A stretch of DNA of 64,000 nt, from assembly GCA_002118135.1 (NCBI GenBank), contig BDIU01000154.1:124165-188164 (forward strand), read 5' to 3'. The notes below the pieces were generated by a model, which did not search any database, had not been told where the DNA came from, and was given only the letters and a program-made list of their open reading frames with translations. This DNA comes from Trebouxia sp. TZW2008 (Eukaryota; Chlorophyta; Trebouxiophyceae; Trebouxiales; Trebouxiaceae). Each line of letters opens with the position of its first letter. The stretch's first letter is position 1. The translations under genes were made by a program, and so were the position numbers. Below are positions 1 to 12,200 of the stretch, piece by piece.

Positions 1-874
1 TTGTGGCGCTGAGACACCTGATGAGACCATTTGCGTGTGCGTGAGCATCCTGCAGCAGCAACGCAGAGCTGACAAGCGTGATGCCATGCTCTTTGTAAGA
101 ATTGCCAGCCAGCCTATGTTTGCTGCACAAGTGTACTGAGTATGAAAGTAGCAAGAAGAGGTCTCACTGACCTGTGCTCTGATGTGCAGCTGTGCACAGT
201 CAGAGCAAATGGTGTGTAGTCTTGGTGCATGATACACAGTATGCACTGACCACATCTGAAGTTACGTTGCAGACAATGACTCACGTTGCAATCAGCAAGC
301 TGGCAGTAGGAAGACTGACCTGCTGAGAAGCCAAAGCACATCTCACAGCTGTGAAAGCTTCTTGCGTTGCACGCTGAGGGCCAAAGCATCTGCAGGGTGA
401 CGTGCTGGGCTTTAAAGAAGGGTGACACTTGATGAGCGGGGGTGGATTGGGAGTCAAAGCGAGGCGGTTGCCACCACATTTGATACCTTGACAAGGGAGG
501 ACAAACTGGATTGGGTAACAGAAAAGTGGGAAGGGACCGGCTGATTGCTGGGGTACAATCAATGGTAGCAACCTGCAGCAGCAATTGACGTGAGTCACAA
601 CACGGCCACAATAGACCCTGTCTTTGGGCTAAAGATGAACAACTGCAAAGCTTGATTTTGAAACTTCGTGTTGCAGCTTGTGGTCACTCACAGCTGAATT
701 GGGAAAGCCACGAAATTGACAAAGTCATGCATTTATTGACATGGGATGACAGACAGGAGGAAAATGTGAGGGCTTTCACCTTTTAGACAAACAGTCTCTG
801 CTTGTGAAGCATCTTGAATGCTGAGACTGTCTGTGTTGATGGTGTAGTTTGGCTGCTGGGCTCAAAAGCTGTTC

Positions 875-2420
875 CGGCCGATTAAGGCGGACTCTTGTTC
901 ATTCCATGTGAGAATGGAAAGGTTGGACATGACCACCGCAAACCAGGTGGACTCCACTGGACTGGCACCAGACCACAACACTTTTATAGAGCTTGACAGC
1001 TCAGCCTTGGCAATAGCGCCACCATTGCACTTGAGCAAGACTTATTCTTGCACATCAGCATTCTGCAGCAGCAAGACAGATGCTGTTGGTTTTGGTGTAA
1101 AGTGATTGGATGAGGACACTGTAGAGCAATCGGGCAGCATATGCGTTGCCACCGGAATGTGGCCAGAATATGTATGCTACAGACCACTTTTTGCTACACT
1201 TTGCACAGGTGAACAACATAAGACGCAAACAAAGAACCATAGTCTTGCTGCCAGTGCACAGCATTTCATGCACAATGCTGGTACACTGTGAGTGCTGTAC
1301 AGCTTGCAGGCAGCTGTGCACACAGGTCCTGATGCAAACCCACAAACAGATTTGCCATGGTTGTAAGTAAGCTGCTGCAGTCAAGACCTTGTGCACTGTT
1401 TGCAGGGTACACGATGTGGAATGAGCTCAGTGCCGCAATGTCAACTCACAAACAGCAGACCCAGTGCAGGTGCCATGAGTGAGGCAGTCATGATGTGCAC
1501 ATCTGAGCAACCTCACCCGCTAACCTGACAAGTGGAGCACTCCCTCTGCTTGCGCAGGCGCAGCACCAGCCTGACATGAACAACAGTCAGCTGGCGCTGC
1601 CCATCCTGGCAGGAGGACTCTTATTCATTCCATGGGGAGCATGGAAAGGTTGGACAAGACCCACAAATCTGGACAGGACTGTTGACCAGGGACTGTCAGC
1701 AAGACTGCTGGCTTGACAGCTCAGCCTTGGCAATCACTGCCAGCACTTCTGCCATGTGACAGAGCCTGCAGCATTAAAGTGATTGCTGTTGGCATTTGAA
1801 CGTTCCACAGCTCCAAAAGGCAAAAATGTGGTGCTACAAAAGAGTTTATGACGAACAAAAGGATTGCAAGAAAGGAGACGCATCAAACAGTTGAGCACAT
1901 GCTGGTAGGCCAAGGCAAGGTTCTTTTGAGTGCATTGCTTGAGAGTTACCCCTTGTGTTTGCAGCATAGCAAGCATAGCATAGCACTGCATGCTAAGATG
2001 CTGTTGCAGCTGAGCAAAAGCACTTCAGGCAGTGCTGTTGAGAAAGCAAGAGCTCATTTTATATAGGCAGCACAAAGAAAGCTCCTTGTAGCTCTTGTAA
2101 AACTTGCCATTGTTGCATCCAGTCAAAAAGCTTTCATGGAGGTTGCCATGCACATCAAGACAAGAAGATGGGGACCCTCACCTGCTGAGCTGACAAGCGT
2201 CGCACTCCCTCTGCTTGCGCAGGCACAGTAACAGCCTCACACGCACAAGTGTCAGCTGGTGCTGCCCATCCTGGGAGGAGGACTCTTGTTGCAAGGTTGG
2301 ACTGGTTGTTGGGCTGAATGTTGTGGTTCCCTCTGCTGATGCAGGCACAGTGCCAGCGGAAAGGTGTCGCATGGCTCTGTCCATCCTGGGAACAGGACTC
2401 TTATTCTTCGCAGCCATGGC
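875..2420 (+). repeat. diverged exon-like repeats with 3' splice-like signals
   Basis: Similar blocks recur near 880-1010, 1515-1745, 2185-2305 and 2325-2415. The last three begin with a pyrimidine-rich tract ending in GCAG (for example 1545-1561 and 2207-2222), like a plus-strand 3' splice site. A segment ending in CTGCCCATCCTGG..GGACTCTT follows. The first copy keeps only the distal part (GGACTCTTGTTCATTCCATG). Some copies translate into a hydrophobic stretch such as ALPILAGGLLF or MALSILGTGLLFF; others carry stops. The phrase GCTTGACAGCTCAGCCTTGG also occurs at 991 and 1712. These may be decayed copies of a membrane-protein exon from a plus-strand gene starting left of the window, or simply a local repeat. 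I see no complete gene in 1-3260. Confidence 0.4.
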
Positions 2421-3260
2421 AGGCTGTTACTGTGATGGGCTACACCTGCCTGATGTACAATCCGGGTAGGCTCCTAGGCGAGCCTGTTGCAGCAGAAGCA
2501 TCGTGTAAGAGAACTTGGCTGCATCAAAGGCATATACTGAGGGATACATCATGCACAAGATAGATGACAGCTCAGACAGTCGCAACAGTAAAGTATGCTG
2601 ATGCAGATCACCTTTTCACAGCTCAAACTTCATGCGCCTTTGACACATGGCAGCAGCAATGCCAGCATGCGAAGATCAACTTTTCAAGCAAGCACAGCGC
2701 ATATGCAAACACTCCAATGTTGAACCCGCCTATAGATCAATCAGAAGCAAGTGTCACACAAAGATGGACAGCAGGCAGATCACAAATATGTCTTACCAAT
2801 GATACTTAGACTTCAGGAGGGTCAGGGTGTTGAAAGGCAGCTAGGTGACCAAGTCTAGCTGCCTGGTTGGGGAGCTAATCCTCAAGGATGGGGGAGCGCC
2901 CCCTACAGCTGCGCCCCTTGGCCATCACCCTCACTGCTCCCACAACCACAACCCCAACTGCTGTTGTGGCTTTGCGGTGATTGTGGGCAAAGCCCTTGAC
3001 ACCCTTCCAGGCTCTCTTGAAGAAGCCCCTGTATGCACACACACTTGCATCAATGCTTCCAGCTGATAGTGACCCATGTAAATGTTATGGTTTGCTGCCA
3101 AACACCAAGCTGTCTTCTGCATTCTCCACAGTAATGGCTCAGCACGCCATTGGCTTATGCAAACTGAGCAATGCCTCTTCACTCAAACAATGCTGTACAC
3201 GAGATCTCTATTGTCATTGCACAGTCACACGACTCATAGCAGCAGCTAGAAAAGAGCTGC

Positions 3261-6200
3261 TTACTTCTTCTTTTGTGGTGTACCCTGGTCAGCAGAATCA
3301 AGCTGCTCTGGATTGTTAGCAGGTGAAGACGTTTCTTCAGTCTCATCTCCATCGCTGCCAGTCCGACTTGAACTTGAGGAACCCTGAGGGTTGCCTGAGG
3401 GCTGGCTGAGGGGGTCTTTGGGGTGGCTTGAGGGCTGGCTAGGGGGGTCTTTGGGGTGGCTTGAGGGCTGGCTAGGGGACCCACTGCCAACTGTGGGGTT
3501 GTTTGCAGGGGTTGCAATGTTTACCCAGCCAGCACTTGGGGGGCTGGTGAAAAACTTGATTGGGCTGTCAGGCGGCTCACTTGAGGGGCCAGCAAGGGCA
3601 ACTGTAGCTGAGCTATCTGGCACGAATGTCGAGAAGCCAGCAAGTGAATCCAATCTAGAGCTAGCAGAAGAGCCCTGTGATGGGCTCACTGATGTTGTCG
3701 GGGTGGATGGGGGTAGTGATATGATTGCGGCGTGGTCAGCCAAGCTGTCACTCTCCTGGCCTTCAACTGAGGTGCTGGTGGCATCTGACATATCAGCAGT
3801 CAACAATAAGCCTGATGAAGTCTCAGCAGTTGATACACTGACCAAACTCTCTGAGTCAGCTGCTGATGAGCTGTCAGTGGCATCAGACACAGACAGATCA
3901 GCCTCTGAAGGAGCGGCGCAATCATCCAAGCTATCCGCCTTCAGACCTTCCTCTGAGGACCTGGTGGCTTCTGACATGTCACCAGAGACAGACCAGTCTG
4001 ACAAAGCCTCAGCAGGTGAAGCACTACCAAGACTCTTTGTGTGAGCTGCTGATGAGCTGTCACTGGCATCAGACGTAGACACATCAGCCTCTGAAGGGGC
4101 GGCATGGTCAGCCAAGCTGTCAATCTCCTGAACCCCCTCTGAGAAGCTGGTGGCTTCTGACATGTCGTCAGTGACAGATGAGACTGTTGAGGTCTCAGTG
4201 AGTGCTTCGCTATCGATACCATCTGTATCAGCTGCTGATCAGCTATCACTGACATCAGACGCATCAGTCTCACGGAAGCCATCCAAGGCATAAACACGCT
4301 CTGAAATGTCATCAGTGACAGATGAGGCTGTTGAAGGCTCAGTAAGTGATACGAAGTCTATGTTGTCTATGTCAGCTGGTGAGAAGCTATCACTGGCATC
4401 AGACATATCAGTCTCACTGAAGCCATTCAAGGCATAAGTATGCTCTGAACTGCCACCATCAGCAGCCCCAGAACCAATTGGTGGAGCATCAACAGCCTCC
4501 TGGCGCTCAGCCGAACTGAAGTATACATAAGCAGGGTTCACGACCCAACAACTGGCTGGAGCAAAAACGGAAGCATCCTGATCTCCATGTGAACTCTCAG
4601 CTGCCTGAGTAAGGGCAGAAGGCATTGGTATTACACTGCCGTCACCAATGCTGACTGCATCTGGCCCAGCTGATGGCATATCTGCTGCCTCAAAGACAGG
4701 GTTGTCCTGCCAAAGAAGCTGCCCAGGGGTGCAGTCAGGGTACACTGGTCCGCTGACATCACTGCTGACTGGTGAGCTAGACGCAAGGGATGCTATGTCA
4801 TCACACTCGGCAGGTGCTGAATGACTGTCAGAGCTGCTAGGCACTGCACTGTCAACAGACTCACTGGCTGCTGACACATTGCTGCTGGCTGTGACGCTGA
4901 AGCAAACTCCCAGCAGGGCATCCCTGAAACGCACAGGAGCTTCACTGACTGAGCTGGACACAGTGAAAGGCATTTACATATGTTTGGCACAGTGCAATGC
5001 AATGCAAAGTACATTGAACAGGTTGTATCCATGCTGTAAAGATCATGGCATGTCATGCAGCTGCAGAATACAATAAGCACTGCATTCCTGAAAAGCGCAG
5101 GTATCTGTCACAAGCTACAAGGCTGCTCACAATTATAAGAGGTGCCCACCAAGCCTGCTCGATGTGCAGATACCATTGGTAACTGTGGCAGGTGCCAGAG
5201 CAGCTGCAGAAGTGAGTCATTTATGCGTATTGAGCATCATGCTAGTTGACACTGACCTGTTCAGCTCCTGAGCACAAAGACGATCCTCCCCTGCACATGC
5301 TCCCTCACAGGCTGCATGAACCAGCTGACCAACTATGAAGTCTTCAGCGCTACTGACTGCATGCTGTTCTGAGGCATCACAGGCCGCCTCAACCAGCTCA
5401 GCAACCATGGAGTCAAGAGCGTGACTCACTGCCTGCTGAGCTGAGACATCAATGGCAGACTCGACCAGCTTGTCAACCACGGAGTCAACAGCGTGACTCA
5501 ATGCCTGCTGAGCTGAGACATCAATGCCAGACTCAACAAGCTCATCAACCATGGAGTCAACAGCGTGACTCACTGCCTGCTGAGCTGAGACATCAATGAC
5601 AGACTCAAGCAGCTCGTCAACCACAGAGTCAACAGCGTGACTCACTGCCTGCTGGACTGTGGCTTGACAGGCAGCCTCAACCAAGTCGTCCACTATGGAG
5701 TCAACTGTGTGCCCAACTGCACGCTCAATGGCTGCAACACATGCATCCTGAACCAGCTTGTCAACCACACCATCAACAGTGTGGCTGATTGCATGCTGTT
5801 CTGAAGCGTCGCAGGCCGCCTGCATCAGCTCGTCAACTATGCCATCAACAGCATGGCTGATTGCGCACTGGGCACTTGCATCCCGTGTCTGGTCGTGGCT
5901 GTTCTGTGAGTATCGTTGCTGTGCAGCTGGCTGTGGCGTCCGTGCTGAGGCCTGCTCTGCCTGCTCAGAACTACCATTTGATGTCACTGCAGCGCAGGCA
6001 ATGACGGGCTCTGAATCTTGAGGTGACATGCCTGCAGCAGCAAATTGCTGATGTTCATTTAGTCAGCTTCCCAATCAGCAAGCAGATCTTTTGCAATGTT
6101 GCATGCTATTCACAATGGGCTGTATGCTGATGAAGGCAACCACCAAGTACTGTCAAAATTGTGATATCGGCCATACAGTTGTTGTCAATTGGGTGCTCAG

Positions 6201-9200
6201 GCAAGCTGCTTGCAATGCGTCATACTTGTCAGAAGCTTGTTCACAGCAGCAAGATCAAATTTATGATGCTGAAATCTGATCATGTGAAACAGACTTGCAA
6301 AACATGTGCTGCCAAGAATCGCGAGATAATCCAGAGCATACAATGCCTATGCTGCTGCTACATACAAAGCTTACCTTCAAGCTGTGGGCTTGCTGAGCAC
6401 TCAGGTCTCTGGATGTTACCAGAGCATACAGCAGGTGATGTGGCTTCATTGTCCACGGAGGCGATTGACCATGAAGCTGGCTCAGGAGTGTCCTGCAAAA
6501 ACACAAAAGCTTTCATTGACGGTAGCATGTTTGCAGCTGCAAGTAGCAGCACAACTGCTTGACAACAATACAGCATAGAGTTGCAGGTTTGAGTCATTGA
6601 CTACGCAGGAGCTTAATACACGCTCTCTGAAGTGAGGTGGTATACAGCATAGCATAGCGTATATTGCAACAGTGGTGTGTGTGTTGCATGAGAACTATTT
6701 GGCGCTGCCGGTTTCAATAGAATGCAAAATGCAAATAGACACACTGTTTGGCAAGACTTTATGAAGCGCAACACTCTAGTGACCCTACTAGAATGCCAGC
6801 TTACAATTGTGACCCTGTAACTGTCACATCTGCAAGTACTTTGCGGTCATAATGTGCAGCTGGTACATGCTCAGGGAGGGCGAAGCATGCATTGGATCAA
6901 GCGCATCAACATTTGTGGCCCTTACCAGGGGCATAGTTGGTGACGCCTCTGTGGCAGGTGCGGCAGCCTCCTCAGGCCCTGCAGGGGCCAGGTCTACAGA
7001 AGCCCTTAGGCTTGAAGGCAAAGTCTCAATAATTTCGGCTGCAGGTGACTTCGTGCAGCCTGAAGCACTTTGAAGGCTAACACCACCTGCAATGCACAAC
7101 TTGTCAGCGTCAGCAATTGCACACTTAGCAGGGAATGATGCATGAAGAAGAGAAGCAATACAGGTACGTCAGACCTCTGCAATGTGAGGTGAAAACTTGA
7201 CAATGACCAAACAGAATGGTGATTTGTAGTGTGAAGACCAACACATGCATTTTGGTGAGGTTCACATGCCTCATTGTCACGTAAGCAACAAGCATGACCA
7301 AAGACTCATCAGAATGCAGCTTCCAGCTGTCTTTATGCAGCAAGAGCCCAATATCACAGCACAATGAGGGAGTATCAGCCCCAAAAGCGTGCTCACTTGT
7401 CAGCTCAGCGCCTAGCTGTCCAGGCTGTTGATCAGCCTGGGGCCAGACGGCCCTGATGCTGCCCTCTGCCTGGCCCTCAGCCTCCTGCTTCTTCTGGAAC
7501 AAACCAGAGCCTGCCATCTTCCGTGCAGGGCTGTCACCAACTGCCGCTAAGGCTGAAGCACCAGTGCTGACAGCTGCAGCAGTGTCTGTCTGGACTTGGG
7601 CACTAGTGCTGTCGGATGGCATTGATGCTGACTCCATATGGGCAGGGGTCGGGGTTGGGATCATGGGCTGTGCAAACAGTGCGGCAGGTTTGCTGCCAAG
7701 GTGAGCTATGCAGGCAGGCCGCAGGCGGCGTCTGAATTTGTTGCTGCGGCGGTATGAGACGCATGATGTCTTCAGCCTGATGCTTCTGACAGCAGTCTGC
7801 TGGTGGCTCTTACAACACATGGCAACAAGGTCTGCCACGGCTTGCAGAGCCCTGACGCGTCTGCTGATGGCAATCACAGTTGCATGCAGCGACAGGTAGT
7901 GTGGTGTCAGAAACAGCTGTGCAGAGGTGGCGGATTGTGATTGTGAATTGGTGGTGTTGGGAGGCGATGAGAGTGATGCTGCGCAAGGAACGATGGAACC
8001 TGATGATGTTACCACGGGGAGCAAAGGTGACTCATCCTGGGGCATGACAGGGCGCAGGGGAGACGAAGGGGCATATATTGATGTTGAGCGAGAGGCCTGC
8101 TGGCTCAAAGGATGACCAGCATGCACCTCATTGTTGCTAGGGGAGGTCACATCAGGGCCCTTTGGTTTGCCTGTTGCTGATGGCCCTACAAGCAAAAGCA
8201 GCTTTGGGTGAGATGATCTCAACACAGCACTCATGTACAAACAGAGGTAATGTTATATGCTCATGGGCATCAACACTGATGCCGGGGAGCTTGATGTTCC
8301 AGACGACATTGCATGCTTGTGTGAGAGCATTCCAGCTTTGCCATACCATACATTGGGGTTCAGACAAAAGTTATGAGACTGCCCTTGAATGTCACAGCTC
8401 TGTCAGACTGAAATCCTGCACCACAGATTTTAAAGACATGATCCAAATGCATTGTAGCACAAATACAAAGAGCTCATCAAATAGCTTGATGCAACCGCGG
8501 TGCTTGCCTTCTCGGGCCACATTTTGCTGCTGTGTGGCCTGCTGGGTACTGCCCTGAGCTGCCTGAGCTACTGAGTGGGCACTGCCCTGAGTAGGCTGGG
8601 CCACCTCAGCATTGCCTTGAGGGTCCTGCTGGGCACTGCCCTGAGCAGGCTGGGCTGATCTGGCAGCAGCTTCTGCCTGGGCCTTCTTTGCAGCAGCCTT
8701 TGCCCTGCGCTGAGCCCTTTTGCTCTGAACAGGAGCCTGCTCTGCTTGGGCCCTTGGCTCCTGACCTGCAGCAGAGAATGCAAACAAAGTCAAGTGGTGT
8801 AGATGTAGGGCTTCTGCTATTGCTTATGCATGCTACCTTGTTCGAGTTGAGGCTGTAAAGTGTTTTTGATCTTGTCTGCAGAATTGAAATTCATGCTGCA
8901 GACTTGCAATGCTTAGCTCACTTCTGTGCGAGTTAGGTCCTCTGGTGCTGAAAGGCCACAACACCGTGTGTTGCTCCTTGTGCACATCACATCTCATGGA
9001 ATGAAATGGCATTGAAGAGATGAGCTGTCAACAAGAGAGAGCAGCATGCTTGCCTGTTTGGCTTAGCTGCTGAGGGCCCTGCTGGGCAGCGCCCTGGGCA
9101 GGCTGAGTCACTGAGGCCTGGGGAGCGTCAGTCTGGGTCGCAGGACTTTTGCTGGCAGCGGCTGCTGCTGGGCCCATCTGAGCGGTGCCCTGAGCAGGCT

Positions 9201-12200
9201 GAGCCACCTTGGCAGCAGCCCTTGCTTTACTTGCTGTCGCCTGCTGGGCGTTGCCCTGGGGTGCAAGGGCAGCTTGTGCAGCAGCCCTGGCCTCATGCAG
9301 AGCACCTTGGCCTGCAGCAAAAAGCGCGAAAAGGAATGCATATGTGTATGTCAGGAATAAAAGCTTCTGCACATGTATAAAAGCACATGAGCTTGCATAG
9401 CGCAGCTGGTTGGATGCAGCGCTGGTTCTCCAACTCTTGAAATCTTTGGGAGTGACTGATGAACCTCATTGACAAACCAATCAACCAGGCGAATGACCCC
9501 ATGACCTGCACTGCAAATCCACCCACAAGAAGTCAGCTTCCTTTGATCCAATGATTACCCTTTGGAACAATCAAGCATCGTGCTACCCTGACCAAAACTA
9601 ACTGATTAGGTTTGTGCAGCAGACTCAGCACAAGTGATAATGCTCTGTGAGGTTTGACTTCTGTTCTATCAAAGGCCACAGAACAGGATATCACACAGAA
9701 TGCGCTCAAATGAACGAACTGCGAAGCTCTTGATGCATTGAGCAAACCAGAGATTGCTGCGTGCCTACCTTGAAGGCCAATTGCTCTGGAGCCTGGTGGA
9801 CAATGCTGAGTTCAACCTGCTACATTACCAATTCTATGCGAATGATATTGGATTGCATTGCAAGCATCAGCAAAACCTGACTACAACATTGCACACACAA
9901 TCTTGCCACATTATAATGACACAATTGAAACAAGATGCAGATGCTTTGAGCATGTTGCATGCAATGTTGTGCAATCACCAACACAAAGATGTGCCTTGTA
10001 ACACCACAAGCATGCCACCTTGCTTCCTTTGATGTTGGCCTTACCTGAGGCGGGCACAATTCCTGTTGCTGTTTGCTCAGCAGCCGGCATGGTAGTCTCT
10101 TTGCCCTTCTTCTTGGCAGCCTTGCCATTGGCCTGGGGCTGCTGCCTCTCCGCAGCTGGGGCATGCACAAGTGATGCCCCTCTGAGCCGTGCATCACTGG
10201 TGTTTGTGGCTGCTGCAGAAGCTGCTGCAACTGCAGGCGCCAGGTTTTCCTGCATGAAAGCATGAGCAAACACTTCAGCAAATCGTGTAATGCTCATCAC
10301 ACTGCATGCTCAAAATGCTCGACCAGTCTCAGGGAACTGCTGACGCGATCACTCACTTCTCTTGTCTGGACACTTACCACCATCACAACCTGTGACACAA
10401 GCCGTTTGCAGATGCATGCGGTAACATCAGCTTCACATGACTGTGCGCAATGAAATTTGGCACTGCCTCTGAACACAACGCATGATCTGCCCAGAAGCTA
10501 GCTCAACTTACCTGACAATGTCAATATCAGCAACACATTTCAAGGGCTTGTCCTATACATATCTGATCCATTTCCTGCATAATGCGTCAGTACAGCATGA
10601 TCACAATGCACCGAAACTAAGCAAATGCCATACCTGGTCAACCTTGCTTGCCACAGCACTGGCAGCAACTGCAGCTGAGGCAGCATTGGGCTGCTTCTGG
10701 GATGAGGTCCTCGTGTCTGAGCTCTGAGCCTGCACTCTGCTGTCAGCTACGGGCTCGACAAGGGGCAGCACAGGGGCTTCAGCCTGCTGAGGAGCGGCAG
10801 GGGACAGAGCTGCTGTGGATGCCTCAGCCACCCCTGGGCCTGAGACCTTGGCAGCAACACCGCTAACTGCAACAACAAATAGTGCAATGTGAGTACAGCC
10901 CTCACATCTGCATTTGTTGCTGTTTTTGTGACTAAGTGAGTATAGGATAACCCAGTAGCCTGTACTCCAGTACCTTTACACTGAAAAATGTTGAGGAAAG
11001 AAAATGTACCCATTGGACTTGACAAAAATGGGTGTCAAGGTAGCAGCCTGCAACAAAAGAGGTCTGAAGCATGACGGATAAACAAAAGAGCTTTGTGACA
11101 AGAGCTGCTTGTGCAACTTGCAGTGTCTATGACAGGTAGAGTTAGTTGAAATGCTTGGCGTTGGTTCATCATCAAAAGCAGTACAGTTGGGCTCATGCTG
11201 CACCAGTCATGACTGAGAATGACTCTCAAACTAATGTCCACAGGCTCTACATACCCCAACTGTACTGGATCTGATGTCTGTAGGACAAAGGCTTCAGCTG
11301 GCCATAACTGGAAGCTGATGTTATGAGCTATGCATGCATGACAGGCGGTCACATTCCATGTAAGCTACCCTCCAGAAGGTTCAGCACACTTTTCTCCAGT
11401 AGCATGCATGACTGACTGGAATGTCGTGATTGATGCAGTGCAGCTGTGTTGTTGGCGGACTGGTTGCAATTGCTAGGAGAGTGACTGTCAACACCTGACG
11501 CTGCAGGTAAGGCCCTGGTCAACACAATGTCTGCATTCTGTTGCTGGCTCATCATGACAAATTCAAGATCACAGACATTGTGTTGATCATGGTCTTACCT
11601 GCAGCTGCTACTGCTCCTATTGCTGGCTCACTCTGACAAAACAAGATCACAGAATGCAGACACTGTGTTGACCACGGTCTTACCTGCAGCCGCTACTGCT
11701 TCTGTTGCTGGCTCACTCTGACAAAGACAATCACAGAATGCAGACACTGTGTTGATCATGGTCTTACCTGCAGCCGCTACTGCTTCTGTTGCTGGCTCAC
11801 TCTGACAAAATCAATGCAGACATTGTGTTGAACATGGTCTTACCTGCAGCCGCTACTGCTTTTGTTGCTGGCTCACTACGATAAAATCAAGATCACAGAA
11901 TGCAGATATTGTTGCTGATCATGGTCTTACCTGCAGCTGCTAATGCTTCTGTTGCTGACTCACACTGACACAAACAAGATCACAGAATGCAGACATTGTG
12001 TTGAACATGGTCTTACCTGCAGCCGCTACTGCTTTTGTTGCTGGCTCACTCTGACAAAATCAAACGCACAGAATGCAGACATTGTGTTGATCGTGGTCTT
12101 ACCTGCAGCCGCCACTGCTTCTGTTGCTGGCTCACTGTGACAAAATAAAGATCACAAAATGCAGACATTGTCTTGATGATGGTCTTACCTGCAGCAGCTA

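Noticed and set aside
114..611. 165-aa minus-strand frame at the window start
   Set aside because: No domain, odd Cys/His/Gln-rich composition, and no matching exons nearby; not distinguishable from chance.
3391..4044. 217-aa plus-strand open frame
   Set aside because: It is the antisense of the Ser-rich repeat exon of the USP gene; its openness follows from the low-complexity codons on the other strand.
7125..8240. 371-aa frame as a separate single-exon gene
   Set aside because: Splice signals at 8185 and 7397 fit phases of neighbouring exons, so it is an internal exon of the USP gene, not a gene of its own.
11500..12190. regular ~86-bp repeats suggesting a CRISPR array
   Set aside because: Units are longer and diverged, have no unique spacers, lie in a eukaryotic intron and derive from an exon edge.
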